Assembly (NCBI GenBank): GCA_963698995.1
Contig: CAVOTD010000027.1
Span: forward strand, 231,129 to 295,128
Reading direction: 5' to 3'
DNA from: AP-15 sp963698995
GTDB taxonomy: Bacteria; Pseudomonadota; Alphaproteobacteria; ATCC43930; CGMCC-115725
DNA: 64,000 nt
Shown: piece after piece, positions 52,317 to 60,800 of the stretch
How positions within the stretch are numbered: the first letter of the stretch is position 1
Layout of the letters: the number at the start of each line of letters is the position of its first letter
The notes under the pieces: model-generated
The model's input: the letters and a program-made list of their open reading frames with translations, nothing else
The model's database searches: none
Told to the model about the DNA's origin: nothing
Position numbers and translations under genes: made by a program

Positions 52317-52921
52317 GCCGGCTCTCCCGCAAAGGACACTTTGGCCGTGCCGATCATGGAGTCGCGCGTGACCAGCTCGGCGAGCTCGTCTTCGGTCAGA
52401 TGCTCGGTCGCCGGGGGTCGCTCCGGCAGCACCAGATACCGCATCTCGGAGGTCGAATCCCAGACATGAATCTCGACAGCCTCACCGATCTCCAGCCCGA
52501 ACTCGTGCAACACGCCGCGCGGATCAATCACGGCGCGTGAGCGGTAAGGGGTAGATTTGTACCATACCGGCGGGAGCCCCAGGACGGGCCATGGATAACA
52601 AGAGCAGAGCGTGCAAACCACTAGGTTGTGCCGCTCCTCGGTGTTCTCGACGACAACCATGTGCGCCCCCTGACCGCCGGTATAGCCGAGTTCGGCTATC
52701 GCCGCGGTCGGGTCCCTCAGAAGCCGCTTCTTGTACTCGGGATCCACCCAGGCGCGGGCAACGACCCGCGCTCCGTTGCGCGGTCCGATCTTGTGTTCAT
52801 AGTGGTCGATCAGCGCATCGAGCGCAGCCGGATCGACCAGCCCTTTCTCGACCAGCAGGGATTCGAGCGCGATGACCCGCAGGGCCGGATCGGAGGGCAG
52901 CTCCTGGCGGTCGTGGTCCAT
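52313..52921 (-). CDS. nthA: Nitrile hydratase alpha subunit, cobalt type
   Basis: 202 residues. The metal claw is VVCTLCSCYPWPVLGLPP: the sequence C-T-L-C-S-C, with Thr in the second position, is known for cobalt (not iron) nitrile hydratases; two of these Cys are normally oxidised to sulfinic and sulfenic acids. WYKSTPYRSRAV is also conserved. The ATG at 52921 follows from the family start. First of the alpha-beta-accessory operon; no amidase gene is adjacent. Confidence 0.96.
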   Translation of the reverse strand: MDHDRQELPSDPALRVIALESLLVEKGLVDPAALDALIDHYEHKIGPRNGARVVARAWVDPEYKKRLLRDPTAAIAELGYTGGQGAHMVVVENTEERHNLVVCTLCSCYPWPVLGLPPVWYKSTPYRSRAVIDPRGVLHEFGLEIGEAVEIHVWDSTSEMRYLVLPERPPATEHLTEDELAELVTRDSMIGTAKVSFAGEPA

Positions 52922-52937
52922 GGCTTTCTCCGTCAAA

Positions 52938-53777
52938 TCAGGCGCTCCGAGCATTATAGTCCGGTATCTGCTCGGTGCCGGCATAGAGAATCCGGGAGTT
53001 GTTCTCGATCATCGCCCGGTGAGAGGCGACCGCCTCGGGATCGAAATCAAAGCGCGGCACCGGCTCCGGCAGAAAATTCCCGAACGTGTCCTCGCCCCGG
53101 ACCAGCTTTGCGCTGTCGGGGACACCCGCGGTCTGCCGGATGAACGTCGGCACATAGCGGATCGCGTAGCCGATCCGCGGCTGGCCGGCGCGGTTCGGCG
53201 TCGAGCCGTGGATCAGGCGAACATGGTGCAGCGACATCTCGCCGGCGTCGAGGATCAGGTCGACCGCGTCGCCCTCGACTTCGATTTCCTGGCCGCGGCT
53301 CAACAGGTTGTCTTCGGCGAAGGTGTCGCGGTGCGGGATCTGGTCGAGCCGGTGGGTCCCCGGGATCACCCGCATGCAGCCGCTCTCGGCCGTGCTCGCC
53401 GTGAACGCGACCCAGGCGGTCACGACCTCGGGCTCGGACAGACCCCAATAGGTCGAGTCCTGATGCCAGCTGACCAATGCGCGGTCATGCGCGGGCTTGG
53501 CAAAAAACCCGGAGCCCCAGCACAGGATGTTCGGCCCGATGACGTCTTCGACGGCGTCGAGGATGCGCGGATGACGGATCACCTCATTCAGCCAGGGCAG
53601 GAGCAGATGCGGCTTGCGGTTGGTGCGGGCGGAAATCCCGCCGCCTTCGCGCCGCTCCAGCCCGTCGAGCTCGGTGCACAGCTCGGAAATTTCCGGCGGC
53701 GAGAGCGCCGGCAGCGGCGAGACAAAGCCGTCGCGGCGATAGCTCTCGACTTGCCGATCGGACAGCGCCTTGGCCAT
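52938..53777 (-). CDS. Phytanoyl-CoA dioxygenase family protein
   Basis: 279 residues. Fe(II)/2-oxoglutarate oxygenase with the H-x-D metal motif in VSWHQDSTYWGL and the distal His in LHHVRLIHGSTPNRAGQPRI; RIGYAIRYVP includes the Arg that binds 2-oxoglutarate. AAGGAGGAAATCG precedes the ATG at 53777. It lies 16 bases upstream of nthA on the same strand, so it may be co-expressed with nitrile hydratase. Substrate unknown. Confidence 0.88.
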   Translation of the reverse strand: MAKALSDRQVESYRRDGFVSPLPALSPPEISELCTELDGLERREGGGISARTNRKPHLLLPWLNEVIRHPRILDAVEDVIGPNILCWGSGFFAKPAHDRALVSWHQDSTYWGLSEPEVVTAWVAFTASTAESGCMRVIPGTHRLDQIPHRDTFAEDNLLSRGQEIEVEGDAVDLILDAGEMSLHHVRLIHGSTPNRAGQPRIGYAIRYVPTFIRQTAGVPDSAKLVRGEDTFGNFLPEPVPRFDFDPEAVASHRAMIENNSRILYAGTEQIPDYNARSA

Positions 53778-53885
53778 CGATTTCCTCCTTGAGCGGCCGC
53801 CGAATAGCGCCGCTGCTTGTCTTTTAGCCGGCAATCGGTAACCGTTCCAGCCTGTGGAGCCAGCCGGTGGAGAAGGAGGCAGCGC

Positions 53886-54692
53886 ATGGCCGGAACCAAG
53901 ATGGGCATCGTCGGATGCGGCGGCCGGATGGGACGCATGCTGGTCGCCGAGATCGCCGCCACCGAAGGTTGTTCCGTGGCCGGCGGCAGTGAGGCGGCAG
54001 GCAGCGGCTATGTCAACCAGGACATCGGAGAATTGGCGGGAATCGGCCGGATCGGGATTCCGATCGGCGAGGCCGTCGACAAGTTGGTCCGCGACAGCGA
54101 CGTCGTGCTCGAATTCACGTCGCCGGCCGCGACCGCCGAACATGCCGAGCTTGCCGCCGGCCTCGGCACCGCCATGGTGATCGGCACGACCGGCCTGTCG
54201 CCCGAGCAGGGTGAGCGGGTGCGGCAGGCGGCGCGCCGGATTCCGATCGTCTGGGCGCCGAATATGAGCCTCGGGGTCAACGTGCTGTTAAGCGTTGTCG
54301 AGGAAGTGGCGCGCCGGCTCGGCCCCGATTGGGACGTCGAGATCATGGAAATGCACCATCGCGGGAAGGTCGACGCGCCGTCGGGCACGGCGCTCGCCCT
54401 CGGCCGGGCTGCCGCGGCGGGCCGCGGAGTGCCATTCGAACAAGTGGAGCAGCGCGCCCGTGACGGCATAACCGGCCCGCGGCGCATCGGCGATATCGGA
54501 TTTGCCGCATTACGCGGCGGCGACGCGATCGGCGATCACCATGTGATCTTTGCCGGCGCCAGCGAACGCCTCGAGCTTGTCCATCGCGCGACGAGCCGCG
54601 CCATCTACGCCAAAGGCGCGGTCAGGGCCGCCCGTTGGGTGGTCGGGCGGCCGCCGGGCGTCTATGGATTGAAGGAAGTTCTCGGCCTCTGA
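53886..54692 (+). CDS. dapB: 4-hydroxy-tetrahydrodipicolinate reductase
   Basis: 268 residues; lysine/diaminopimelate pathway. NAD(P)-binding GIVGCGGRMGRMLVAEIA, FTSPAATAEHAELA and the catalytic EMHHRGKVDAPSGTALALGR are intact. GGAGGCAGCGC precedes the ATG at 53886. It is divergent from the phytanoyl-CoA dioxygenase gene and convergent with the VOC gene eight bases downstream. Possibly a second copy, since the usual dapB neighbours are missing. Confidence 0.95.
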   Translation: MAGTKMGIVGCGGRMGRMLVAEIAATEGCSVAGGSEAAGSGYVNQDIGELAGIGRIGIPIGEAVDKLVRDSDVVLEFTSPAATAEHAELAAGLGTAMVIGTTGLSPEQGERVRQAARRIPIVWAPNMSLGVNVLLSVVEEVARRLGPDWDVEIMEMHHRGKVDAPSGTALALGRAAAAGRGVPFEQVEQRARDGITGPRRIGDIGFAALRGGDAIGDHHVIFAGASERLELVHRATSRAIYAKGAVRAARWVVGRPPGVYGLKEVLGL

Positions 54693-54700
54693 ACCAACTG

Positions 54701-55177
54701 TCAACCTGCTGAAGGCGACTCTGCCCAAAGGCCCTTGTCGGCGAGCTCGCGCCGCGCGTTGTCGTTCTTGTCAAGGTCGAGGCCCATGCCGCGCAGCACC
54801 TGCGGTGCCTTGGTGAATTGGATATTGGCGTATTCGACCACCTCGATGCGGTTGCCCCACGGGTCGAGGAAGTCGAGAAACCGCCCCGGCAACAGCTTCG
54901 CGCCTGCCGCCTCGGCCCGCGCCCGCACCGTCGAGCGGTCATCGACGACGAAGCCGATATGACGGAATTCGGCGTCGCCTTTCGCCGCACCCCGGGGCAG
55001 CTGCCGCGCGAAGTTGATGAATTGATCCCCGAGATCGACAAAGGCGCTGCGCTCGTTGCGGTCGCGCAATGTGAATTCGAAGATCTTCCCATAAAAATCG
55101 AGCGCCTCGTCGATATCGCCAACTTCGATCGCGACATGGTTGATGCCGACGAGCCGCGGTTTTGCTGTGTCACTCAT
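54701..55177 (-). CDS. VOC family protein (paralogue of the 912-1373 gene)
   Basis: 158 residues. Very similar to the first VOC protein: GINHVAIEVGDIDEALDFYG, DLGDQFINFARQL, FLDFLDPWGNRIEVVEYANI and QVLRGMGLDLDKNDNARREL correspond block for block. The substrate is unknown. The ATG at 55177 has GGAGAGCGAGACGCC upstream. The two copies probably arose by duplication within this lineage or are two orthologous subfamilies. Confidence 0.88.
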   Translation of the reverse strand: MSDTAKPRLVGINHVAIEVGDIDEALDFYGKIFEFTLRDRNERSAFVDLGDQFINFARQLPRGAAKGDAEFRHIGFVVDDRSTVRARAEAAGAKLLPGRFLDFLDPWGNRIEVVEYANIQFTKAPQVLRGMGLDLDKNDNARRELADKGLWAESPSAG

Positions 55178-55351
55178 GGCGTCTCGCTCTCCTGGTACGG
55201 TCACGTAGTGACGCATATCGAGGCTAGGGCACCATCTATCAAATCAATTGATTATATGAGTAACATTGATCCGATCGATATCCGCAGTTCCGCTCGTTGC
55301 TGAAGGCGGCGGCGATTGACGCTACCGCCGAGCCGACACTGGGTGCGGGTT

Positions 55352-55903
55352 TTACTGCGAAGATCGGTCGAGCGAGGCAGCGGGGTTAAGCGAATCCTGC
55401 CACCGCACGAGCGCCTCTCGGATCGTGACCGCGAGCTCGCGGCGTGTGGTCGGCGGAACGAAATCGCCGATCACCAGGCTGCGGCCGTGCGATGCGACAA
55501 GCAGACGGTTCGACGAGTTCGGAGTGTTCCTCGAGAATCACCCTGACCCAGTAAGGTTGGAAGCGCCAGCTGCGCTGCTCGCCGCGGATGCCGATGCGCT
55601 CGACCGAAAAGACATCATCGGCGAGACGGATCGTCTCGCTCTGCCGGGCGCTGCGATAATTGAGACGGAAAGCGAGATAAACGAGGGCGACGTCGAGACC
55701 GAAAAACCCGATCACCGGCCAGGCGCCGATCGACACCGAAGGCAACGCCGACGGCCAACACTGATCAGGCCGAGCAGCCCCATCAGCAGGTGAAAATTCC
55801 GCGACGGCAGACTGCGATGCGGCAACAACACGCGTTCGAGGAGTGGGCCGTCGCAGGCAACGGCGGCGGTAGCGTTTTCCGGGTTCGGGAGCATCTTGGA
55901 AAA
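55352..55903 (-). CDS. DUF2244 family membrane protein (frameshifted as read)
   Basis: About 182 residues after repair. Start MFSKMLPNPE, then LERVLLPHRSLPSRNFHLLM; SIGAWPVIGFFGLDVALVYL and FRLNYRSARQSETIRLADDV are in a second frame; LVASHGRSLVIGDFVPPTTR and ELAVTIREALVRWQD are in a third. Single surplus bases lie near 55758, 55745 and 55515. Two membrane helices and a C-terminal cytoplasmic domain, as in DUF2244. Function unknown. Divergent from nth, as in many alphaproteobacteria. Confidence 0.82.
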
Positions 55904-56006
55904 CATAATGCGGCGGGAGCGATCCGTAAAGAATCGCGAATCGCGGTACCGTCTTCGCGTCGCTTTGATTTGTCCCAGAAGCTCACCGCCTCTACACTGC
56001 CCGGCG

Positions 56007-56804
56007 ATGCGCGCCTTCACCAAGCGAGAGGTCCGGGAGTTTTATCGCCGGCTGGCCGAGACCCGGCCGATCCCGCAAACCGAACTCGACTTCATCAGCC
56101 CGTTTACCTTGCTCGTCGCCGTCGTGCTGTCGGCGCAGGCGACCGATGCCGGCGTCAACAAGGCGACCTCCGCGCTGTTCGCGCTCGCCGATACGCCCGC
56201 GAAGATGCTGGCGCTCGGTGAGGAGCGGCTGGTCGAGCTGATCCGCACGATCGGGCTCTTCCGCACCAAGGCAAAGAACCTGATGGCGCTGAGCCGCATC
56301 CTGGTCGAGCAATATGACGGCGAGGTGCCGCGCGACCGTGAGGCGCTGCAGAAACTGCCCGGGGTCGGGCGCAAGACTGCCAGCGTCGTCCTCAATGTCG
56401 CCTTCGGCGAGCCTACGATCGCCGTGGATACACATATCTTTCGGGTCGCCAACCGGACGGGCCTCGCGTCGGGAAAGACGCCGCTCGCGGTCGAGATGGC
56501 GTTGGAGAAGGTTACGCCCGCCGAGTACAAGCGTTACGCCCATCACTGGCTGATCCTGCACGGCCGCTATGTATGCAAGGCGCGCAAGCCGGAATGCCCG
56601 ACCTGCGTTGTCGCCGATCTCTGCCGTTACGGCGCCAAGATCGGGCCGGCCGAACTGATCGCCGCGCGGGCCGGCGCCGGCGAGCCGGACGCGCTGATCG
56701 AGGCCGAGGCCGAACCCTCGCCCGTCAAGCCGGCACGCGTGAAGCGCCCGGCACTTAGGTCACGGATCAGCCGGCCGCGCGTACGCTCGTCACGTCCGCG
56801 ATGA
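56007..56804 (+). CDS. nth: Endonuclease III
   Basis: 265 residues. DNA glycosylase/AP lyase for oxidised pyrimidines. The helix-hairpin-helix LPGVGRKTASVVLNVAFGEP carries the catalytic Lys, DTHIFRVANR the catalytic Asp, and the [4Fe-4S] loop is C-x6-C-x2-C-x5-C in CKARKPECPTCVVADLC. A basic 50-residue tail (KPARVKRPALRSRISRPRVR) is longer than in the E. coli enzyme. Its 3' end overlaps the convergent bactofilin gene by 38 bases. Confidence 0.96.
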   Translation: MRAFTKREVREFYRRLAETRPIPQTELDFISPFTLLVAVVLSAQATDAGVNKATSALFALADTPAKMLALGEERLVELIRTIGLFRTKAKNLMALSRILVEQYDGEVPRDREALQKLPGVGRKTASVVLNVAFGEPTIAVDTHIFRVANRTGLASGKTPLAVEMALEKVTPAEYKRYAHHWLILHGRYVCKARKPECPTCVVADLCRYGAKIGPAELIAARAGAGEPDALIEAEAEPSPVKPARVKRPALRSRISRPRVRSSRPR

Positions 56805-57387
56805 TCTCGCCTGGTTCGGAGGAGGGCTGCGCCTGGACGTCGCCGGAAATCTGGCCGCCGCACTCGATCTCGATCTGGCCGTAGCGAATCGTTCCCGAAA
56901 CCCGCCCGCTCGCCTTGATCAGCAGTCGCTTGCGGACCACCAGATTGCCTTCGAAGCGACCCTGGATCTCGGCTTCCTCGATCGACGCCGAGCCCTTGAA
57001 CAGCCCGCTCTCGGCGATCTCGACATCGCGGCAATTGTTGAGATTGGCCTCGACGCTGCCTTCGATGATCAGCTTGTCGCAGGAGGTGATCTCGCCCGAA
57101 AGGGTGATCTCGCGGCCGACCGTCAGCTTGCGGACCTCGCCGTCGCTGCGCCGCGGCGAGGGGCCCAACTCGCCGGGCCGGCGAATCGGGTCGGATGGGC
57201 GAATCGTATTGCCGGCACGTGCCAGGTCGGGGGCGCGCGGCGGCATTGTCGGCACCTTCGCGGGGCCGTTGGGACCCGGCCCGGCCCCAGGGCCCACTGG
57301 GCGCTCCGGCTTCATCGGGATGCCCAAATCGTCAGACGCATCTGCCATTTTGCGGTCCTCTGTCTCGGTTCTCTTCCTGCTGAACAT
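56767..57387 (-). CDS. Bactofilin (polymer-forming cytoskeletal protein)
   Basis: 206 residues. A disordered Pro-rich N-terminus is followed by the right-handed beta-helix domain from about residue 87: LTVGREITLSGEITSCDKLI, GSVEANLNNCRDVEIAESGL, GSASIEEAEIQGRFEGNLVV and GRVSGTIRYGQIEIECGGQI. Bactofilins form membrane-associated filaments in cell shaping and stalk growth. The start is the ATG at 57387 (MFSRKRTETEDRK); a shorter start at 57348 (MADASDD) is possible. Confidence 0.92.
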   Translation of the reverse strand: MFSRKRTETEDRKMADASDDLGIPMKPERPVGPGAGPGPNGPAKVPTMPPRAPDLARAGNTIRPSDPIRRPGELGPSPRRSDGEVRKLTVGREITLSGEITSCDKLIIEGSVEANLNNCRDVEIAESGLFKGSASIEEAEIQGRFEGNLVVRKRLLIKASGRVSGTIRYGQIEIECGGQISGDVQAQPSSEPGEIIADVTSVRAAG

Positions 57388-57440
57388 GGATTGGACACCC
57401 GATCGACATTGTTGAAAGGATGGCGACGCCGCAGACCGGG

Positions 57441-58115
57441 TCAGGGGTGCGGCTCGAGGCGCGGCAACGCCTCGAAGATGTGCAACATAAAAGCCGTGGC
57501 GATCACCGGCGCGACGAGATTGACGAGCGGCAGGGCGAAGAGCCCTGCGATCACGACGCCGCCCAGGAAAATGCGTCCGGCGAACCGGCGGCGCACCACC
57601 TTGGCTTCCCCCGCATCGAGCCGTCTGAGCGCGACCACTTCGAAGTACCCCCGTCCGAAAAGATAGCCGTTCAGCACAAGAAATAGAAAGAGATTTATCC
57701 CGGGAACCAGCAGATAGACCGGAAGCGCCAAAAGGTTCAGCAGCAAGGTCAATAAACTCAACCGCAGCGTTATGGCGATCATCTCGCCGACCGACTGGCG
57801 GCGCGGCTCGGCCCGCCCGGAGTAGTCGAGCGCCTCGACCGCAGCGGCGACGCGTTCCAGATAGAAACCCATGATCAACGTCACGACGGCCGGGAAGAGC
57901 AGCCAGCTGAGGGCCAGGACGCCGAGCCCGCCCAACAGGTCGACGAGCCAATTGAGCGGCGGCCAATCGAACCACGCCGCGTGATAGAGGATCGCGGCCA
58001 CCGCCAGCCACAGAACCACGAAGGACAAAACCGCGAGGGTGAGGCTGAGCACAACGACCCGCCGCAGCGGCGGCGCGCCGAGCGCGATGACGGCGCGGAG
58101 GAGGGCGGTAACCAT
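57441..58115 (-). CDS. EI24/CysZ-like integral membrane protein
   Basis: 224 residues with four to six hydrophobic segments, including LSLTLAVLSFVVLWLAVAAI and LTLLLNLLALPVYLLVPGIN, and the family block NGYLFGRGYFEVVALRRLD. Members include sulfate permease CysZ; many alphaproteobacterial members are of unknown function. It is 53 bases upstream of the bactofilin gene and co-directional. Confidence 0.85.
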   Translation of the reverse strand: MVTALLRAVIALGAPPLRRVVVLSLTLAVLSFVVLWLAVAAILYHAAWFDWPPLNWLVDLLGGLGVLALSWLLFPAVVTLIMGFYLERVAAAVEALDYSGRAEPRRQSVGEMIAITLRLSLLTLLLNLLALPVYLLVPGINLFLFLVLNGYLFGRGYFEVVALRRLDAGEAKVVRRRFAGRIFLGGVVIAGLFALPLVNLVAPVIATAFMLHIFEALPRLEPHP

Positions 58116-58465
58116 GCCGAGTTTCTAGCCCAAGCGCGCCGGGCGGCCCAATGATCGTGTGGCGCTGCTTTCCGCCGATCAGCGCCTTGCCGGGCGCGGC
58201 GGCATCTGGTCTACAGTCGCACCAGCGCCGCTTCGGCCAATTGGTGAACTCGTCATGCGAACCTAACACTTGGTACGGGAACACCCTTAACCGCCGCCCG
58301 GACTGAGATCGCGGGGATCCAGCCCGCGGGCCTGGGCGGGTGCGGCTATACCTCGGGAAATCATGCGCGTGATCCAACGCCGCAGCGCCGGCCGGGATTT
58401 TGTCCAGGCGGGTGCCGTTTATCGAAAGCGTCAGCGCCGTCTGCGTTCAACAACCAAGAGGAGAC
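58116..58465. other. Intergenic region upstream of glgX
   Basis: About 350 bases between two divergent genes (EI24-like and glgX). No gene, repeat or clear promoter was recognised; both promoters must lie here. Confidence 0.6.
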
Positions 58466-58468
58466 ATG

Positions 58469-60616
58469 ATGGTTGCCATCGCCGAGAGCCGGATCCGGGA
58501 AGGCTTGCCGCATCCGCTGGGCGCCACTTGGGACAAAGAGGGTGTTAATTTCGCGCTGTTCTCGGCGCATGCAAACCGGGTCGAGCTCTGCCTCTTCGAT
58601 GATAAGGGCGAGCGCGAGACGGTGCGGATCGATCTGCCCGAATACACCGACGAGATTTGGCACGGCTATCTGCCGGACGTTCATCCCGGGACCATCTACG
58701 GGTATCGCGTGCACGGCCCCTACGAGCCCGATGCGGGACACCGCTTCAATCCCAATAAATTAGTGCTCGATCCCTATGCCCGGGGGCATTTCGGGGATTT
58801 GCAATGGGACCCGGCGGTCTTTGGTTATCAGCTGGAGTCGGGTGACGACACCACCTTCGACGAGCGCGACAGTGCGGCTTTTATGCCGAAATGCGTTGTC
58901 GTCGACCCGAATTTCGACTGGAAAGGGGAGCCCGCCCGGCGCGCTGTCCCGTGGGAACACACGATTGTCTATGAACTCCATTTGCGCGGCTACACCAAGC
59001 TCCACCCCAAGGTGCCCAAGGAGTGGCGCGGGACCTACAAAGGTCTGTCGAGCGAAGTCATCGGCTACATCAAATCGCTCGGCGTGACGTCGGTAGAACT
59101 GCTGCCGGTGCACACCTTCATCAATGACGCCCTGCTGCTCGACAAGGGACTGACAAATTATTGGGGGTACAACTCGATCGGGTTCTTCGCCCCCGATCCG
59201 CGCTATGCCCATGAGCGCGAGCAGACCTTGCGCGAGTTCAAGGAAATGGTGGCGCGCCTGCACGATGCCGGGCTCGAGGTCATTCTCGATGTCGTCTATA
59301 ACCATACCGCCGAGGGCAACCAGCTGGGCCCGACCCTGTCGTTCAAGGGGATCGACAACGCCTCTTACTATCGGCTGCTGCCCGATCAGCCGCGCTATTA
59401 CATCAACGACACCGGCACCGGAAACACGCTGAACCTCAGCCATCATGCGGGTCATCGAAATGGTCGCCGACAGCCTGCGTTATTGGGCAAGCGAGACCCA
59501 TGTCGACGGGTTTCGCTTTGATCTCGGCACGATCCTCGCACGCGAGCCGAACGGCTTCGACAATCAGAGCGGCTTTCTGAAGGCATGTTGCCAGGATCCG
59601 GAGCTGCGCACTGTGAAGCTGATCGCCGAACCGTGGGATTGCGGTCCTGGCGGCTACCAGGTCGGCGGTTTCCCGCCGGGCTGGGCGGAGTGGAATGACA
59701 AATTCCGCGACGTGGTGCGCGATTTTTGGCGCGGAGAGGCGCCGGCAAGCGCCATTGCGCCGCGATTATGCGCCTCGGCTGACTTGTTTAATCACCGCGG
59801 CCGCAGACCGTGGGCTTGCGTCAATTTCATCACTGCGCATGACGGGTTCACGCTCAACGATCTGGTCTCCTACAACGACAAGCACAATGAAGCGAATGGC
59901 GAGGACAACAAGGACGGCCACGCCGACAACCGTTCGTGGAATTGCGGCATCGAGGGCCCGACCGACGACGAGGAAGTCAACGCGCTGCGCGAGCCGCCAG
60001 ACGGCGCAATTTCCTTGCCACCCTGCTGTTGTCGCAGGGCACGCCGATGCTGCTCGCCGGCGACGAATTCGCCCGCACGCAGAACGGCAACAACAACGCC
60101 TATTGCCAGGACAACGAGATCAGCTGGGTCGATTGGGACATCATGGAGAAAGGCCAGTCGCTGATCCGCTTTGTGCAAGAACTGACGGGTTTGCGCCACA
60201 AATACCCGATCCTGCGCCGCAGCCGGTTCCTCACCGGCGTCTATAACGAAGAACTGGGCGTAAAAGATGTGACCTGGGTCAACGCCTCGGGCGCCGAAAT
60301 GAAGCCCGAGGAGTGGGGCGACATGACCATGCAATGCTTCGGCATGCTGATGGACGGCCGCGCCCAGCCGACCGGCATCCGCAAGCGCGGCGAGGATGCA
60401 ACCCTACTGATGGTGCTGAATGCCTATCACGACCTCGTCGAGTTCACCCTGCCGGAGACCGCCGGCGGATCGCATTGGCAACTGCTGATCGACACCAACC
60501 TGCCCGAGGACGCCGAGATGGGCACCTTTGCGACCGGTGAGGCTTACGGGGTGACCGGGCGATCGCTGCTTCTCTTCGCGCTCGAGGCGGACACTGCTCG
60601 CCAGCGCTCACATTAG
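58469..60616 (+). CDS. glgX: Glycogen debranching enzyme GlgX (frameshifted as read)
   Basis: About 715 residues after repair; hydrolyses alpha-1,6 branches of limit-dextrinised glycogen. N-terminal CBM48 (HPLGATWDKEGVNFALFSAH), then the GH13 barrel: VILDVVYNHTAEGNQLGP, and in the next frame ETHVDGFRFDLGTILA (nucleophile Asp), KLIAEPWDCGPGGYQVG (acid Glu) and NFITAHDGFTLNDLVSYNDK. The last part, FLATLLLSQGTPMLLAGDEF, is in a third frame. Surplus single bases lie near 59445 and at two places near 59993-60005. GAGGAG is five bases before the ATG at 58469. A second damaged copy of its 3' end is at 63488-63771. Confidence 0.93.
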
Positions 60617-60759
60617 GCGGTGCATCGATTCAGGGAGCAGAAGGCCGCTTCAGCCGTGTCCGCGATTGCCATGACCCGACCTCGGCGTCGGCTATTCAAT
60701 CACCTGGTCGGTGCGCAGTGTAAGGCCGGCGGGATCCCGACGGGTTTTCGGCAAAGCAA

Positions 60760-60785
60760 GGGCCGGAGACGCGAATCTCCGGCCC
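60760..60785 (-). terminator. Hairpin terminator between glgX and the exported protein gene
   Basis: Perfect ten-base stem, GGGCCGGAGA (60760-60769) with TCTCCGGCCC (60776-60785), loop CGCGAA. It lies 15 bases past the stop of the minus-strand gene and is followed on that strand by CTTGC, and on the + strand by TTTC. Likely bidirectional for the two convergent genes. Confidence 0.72.
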
Positions 60786-60800
60786 TTTCACTTGCCAGTC

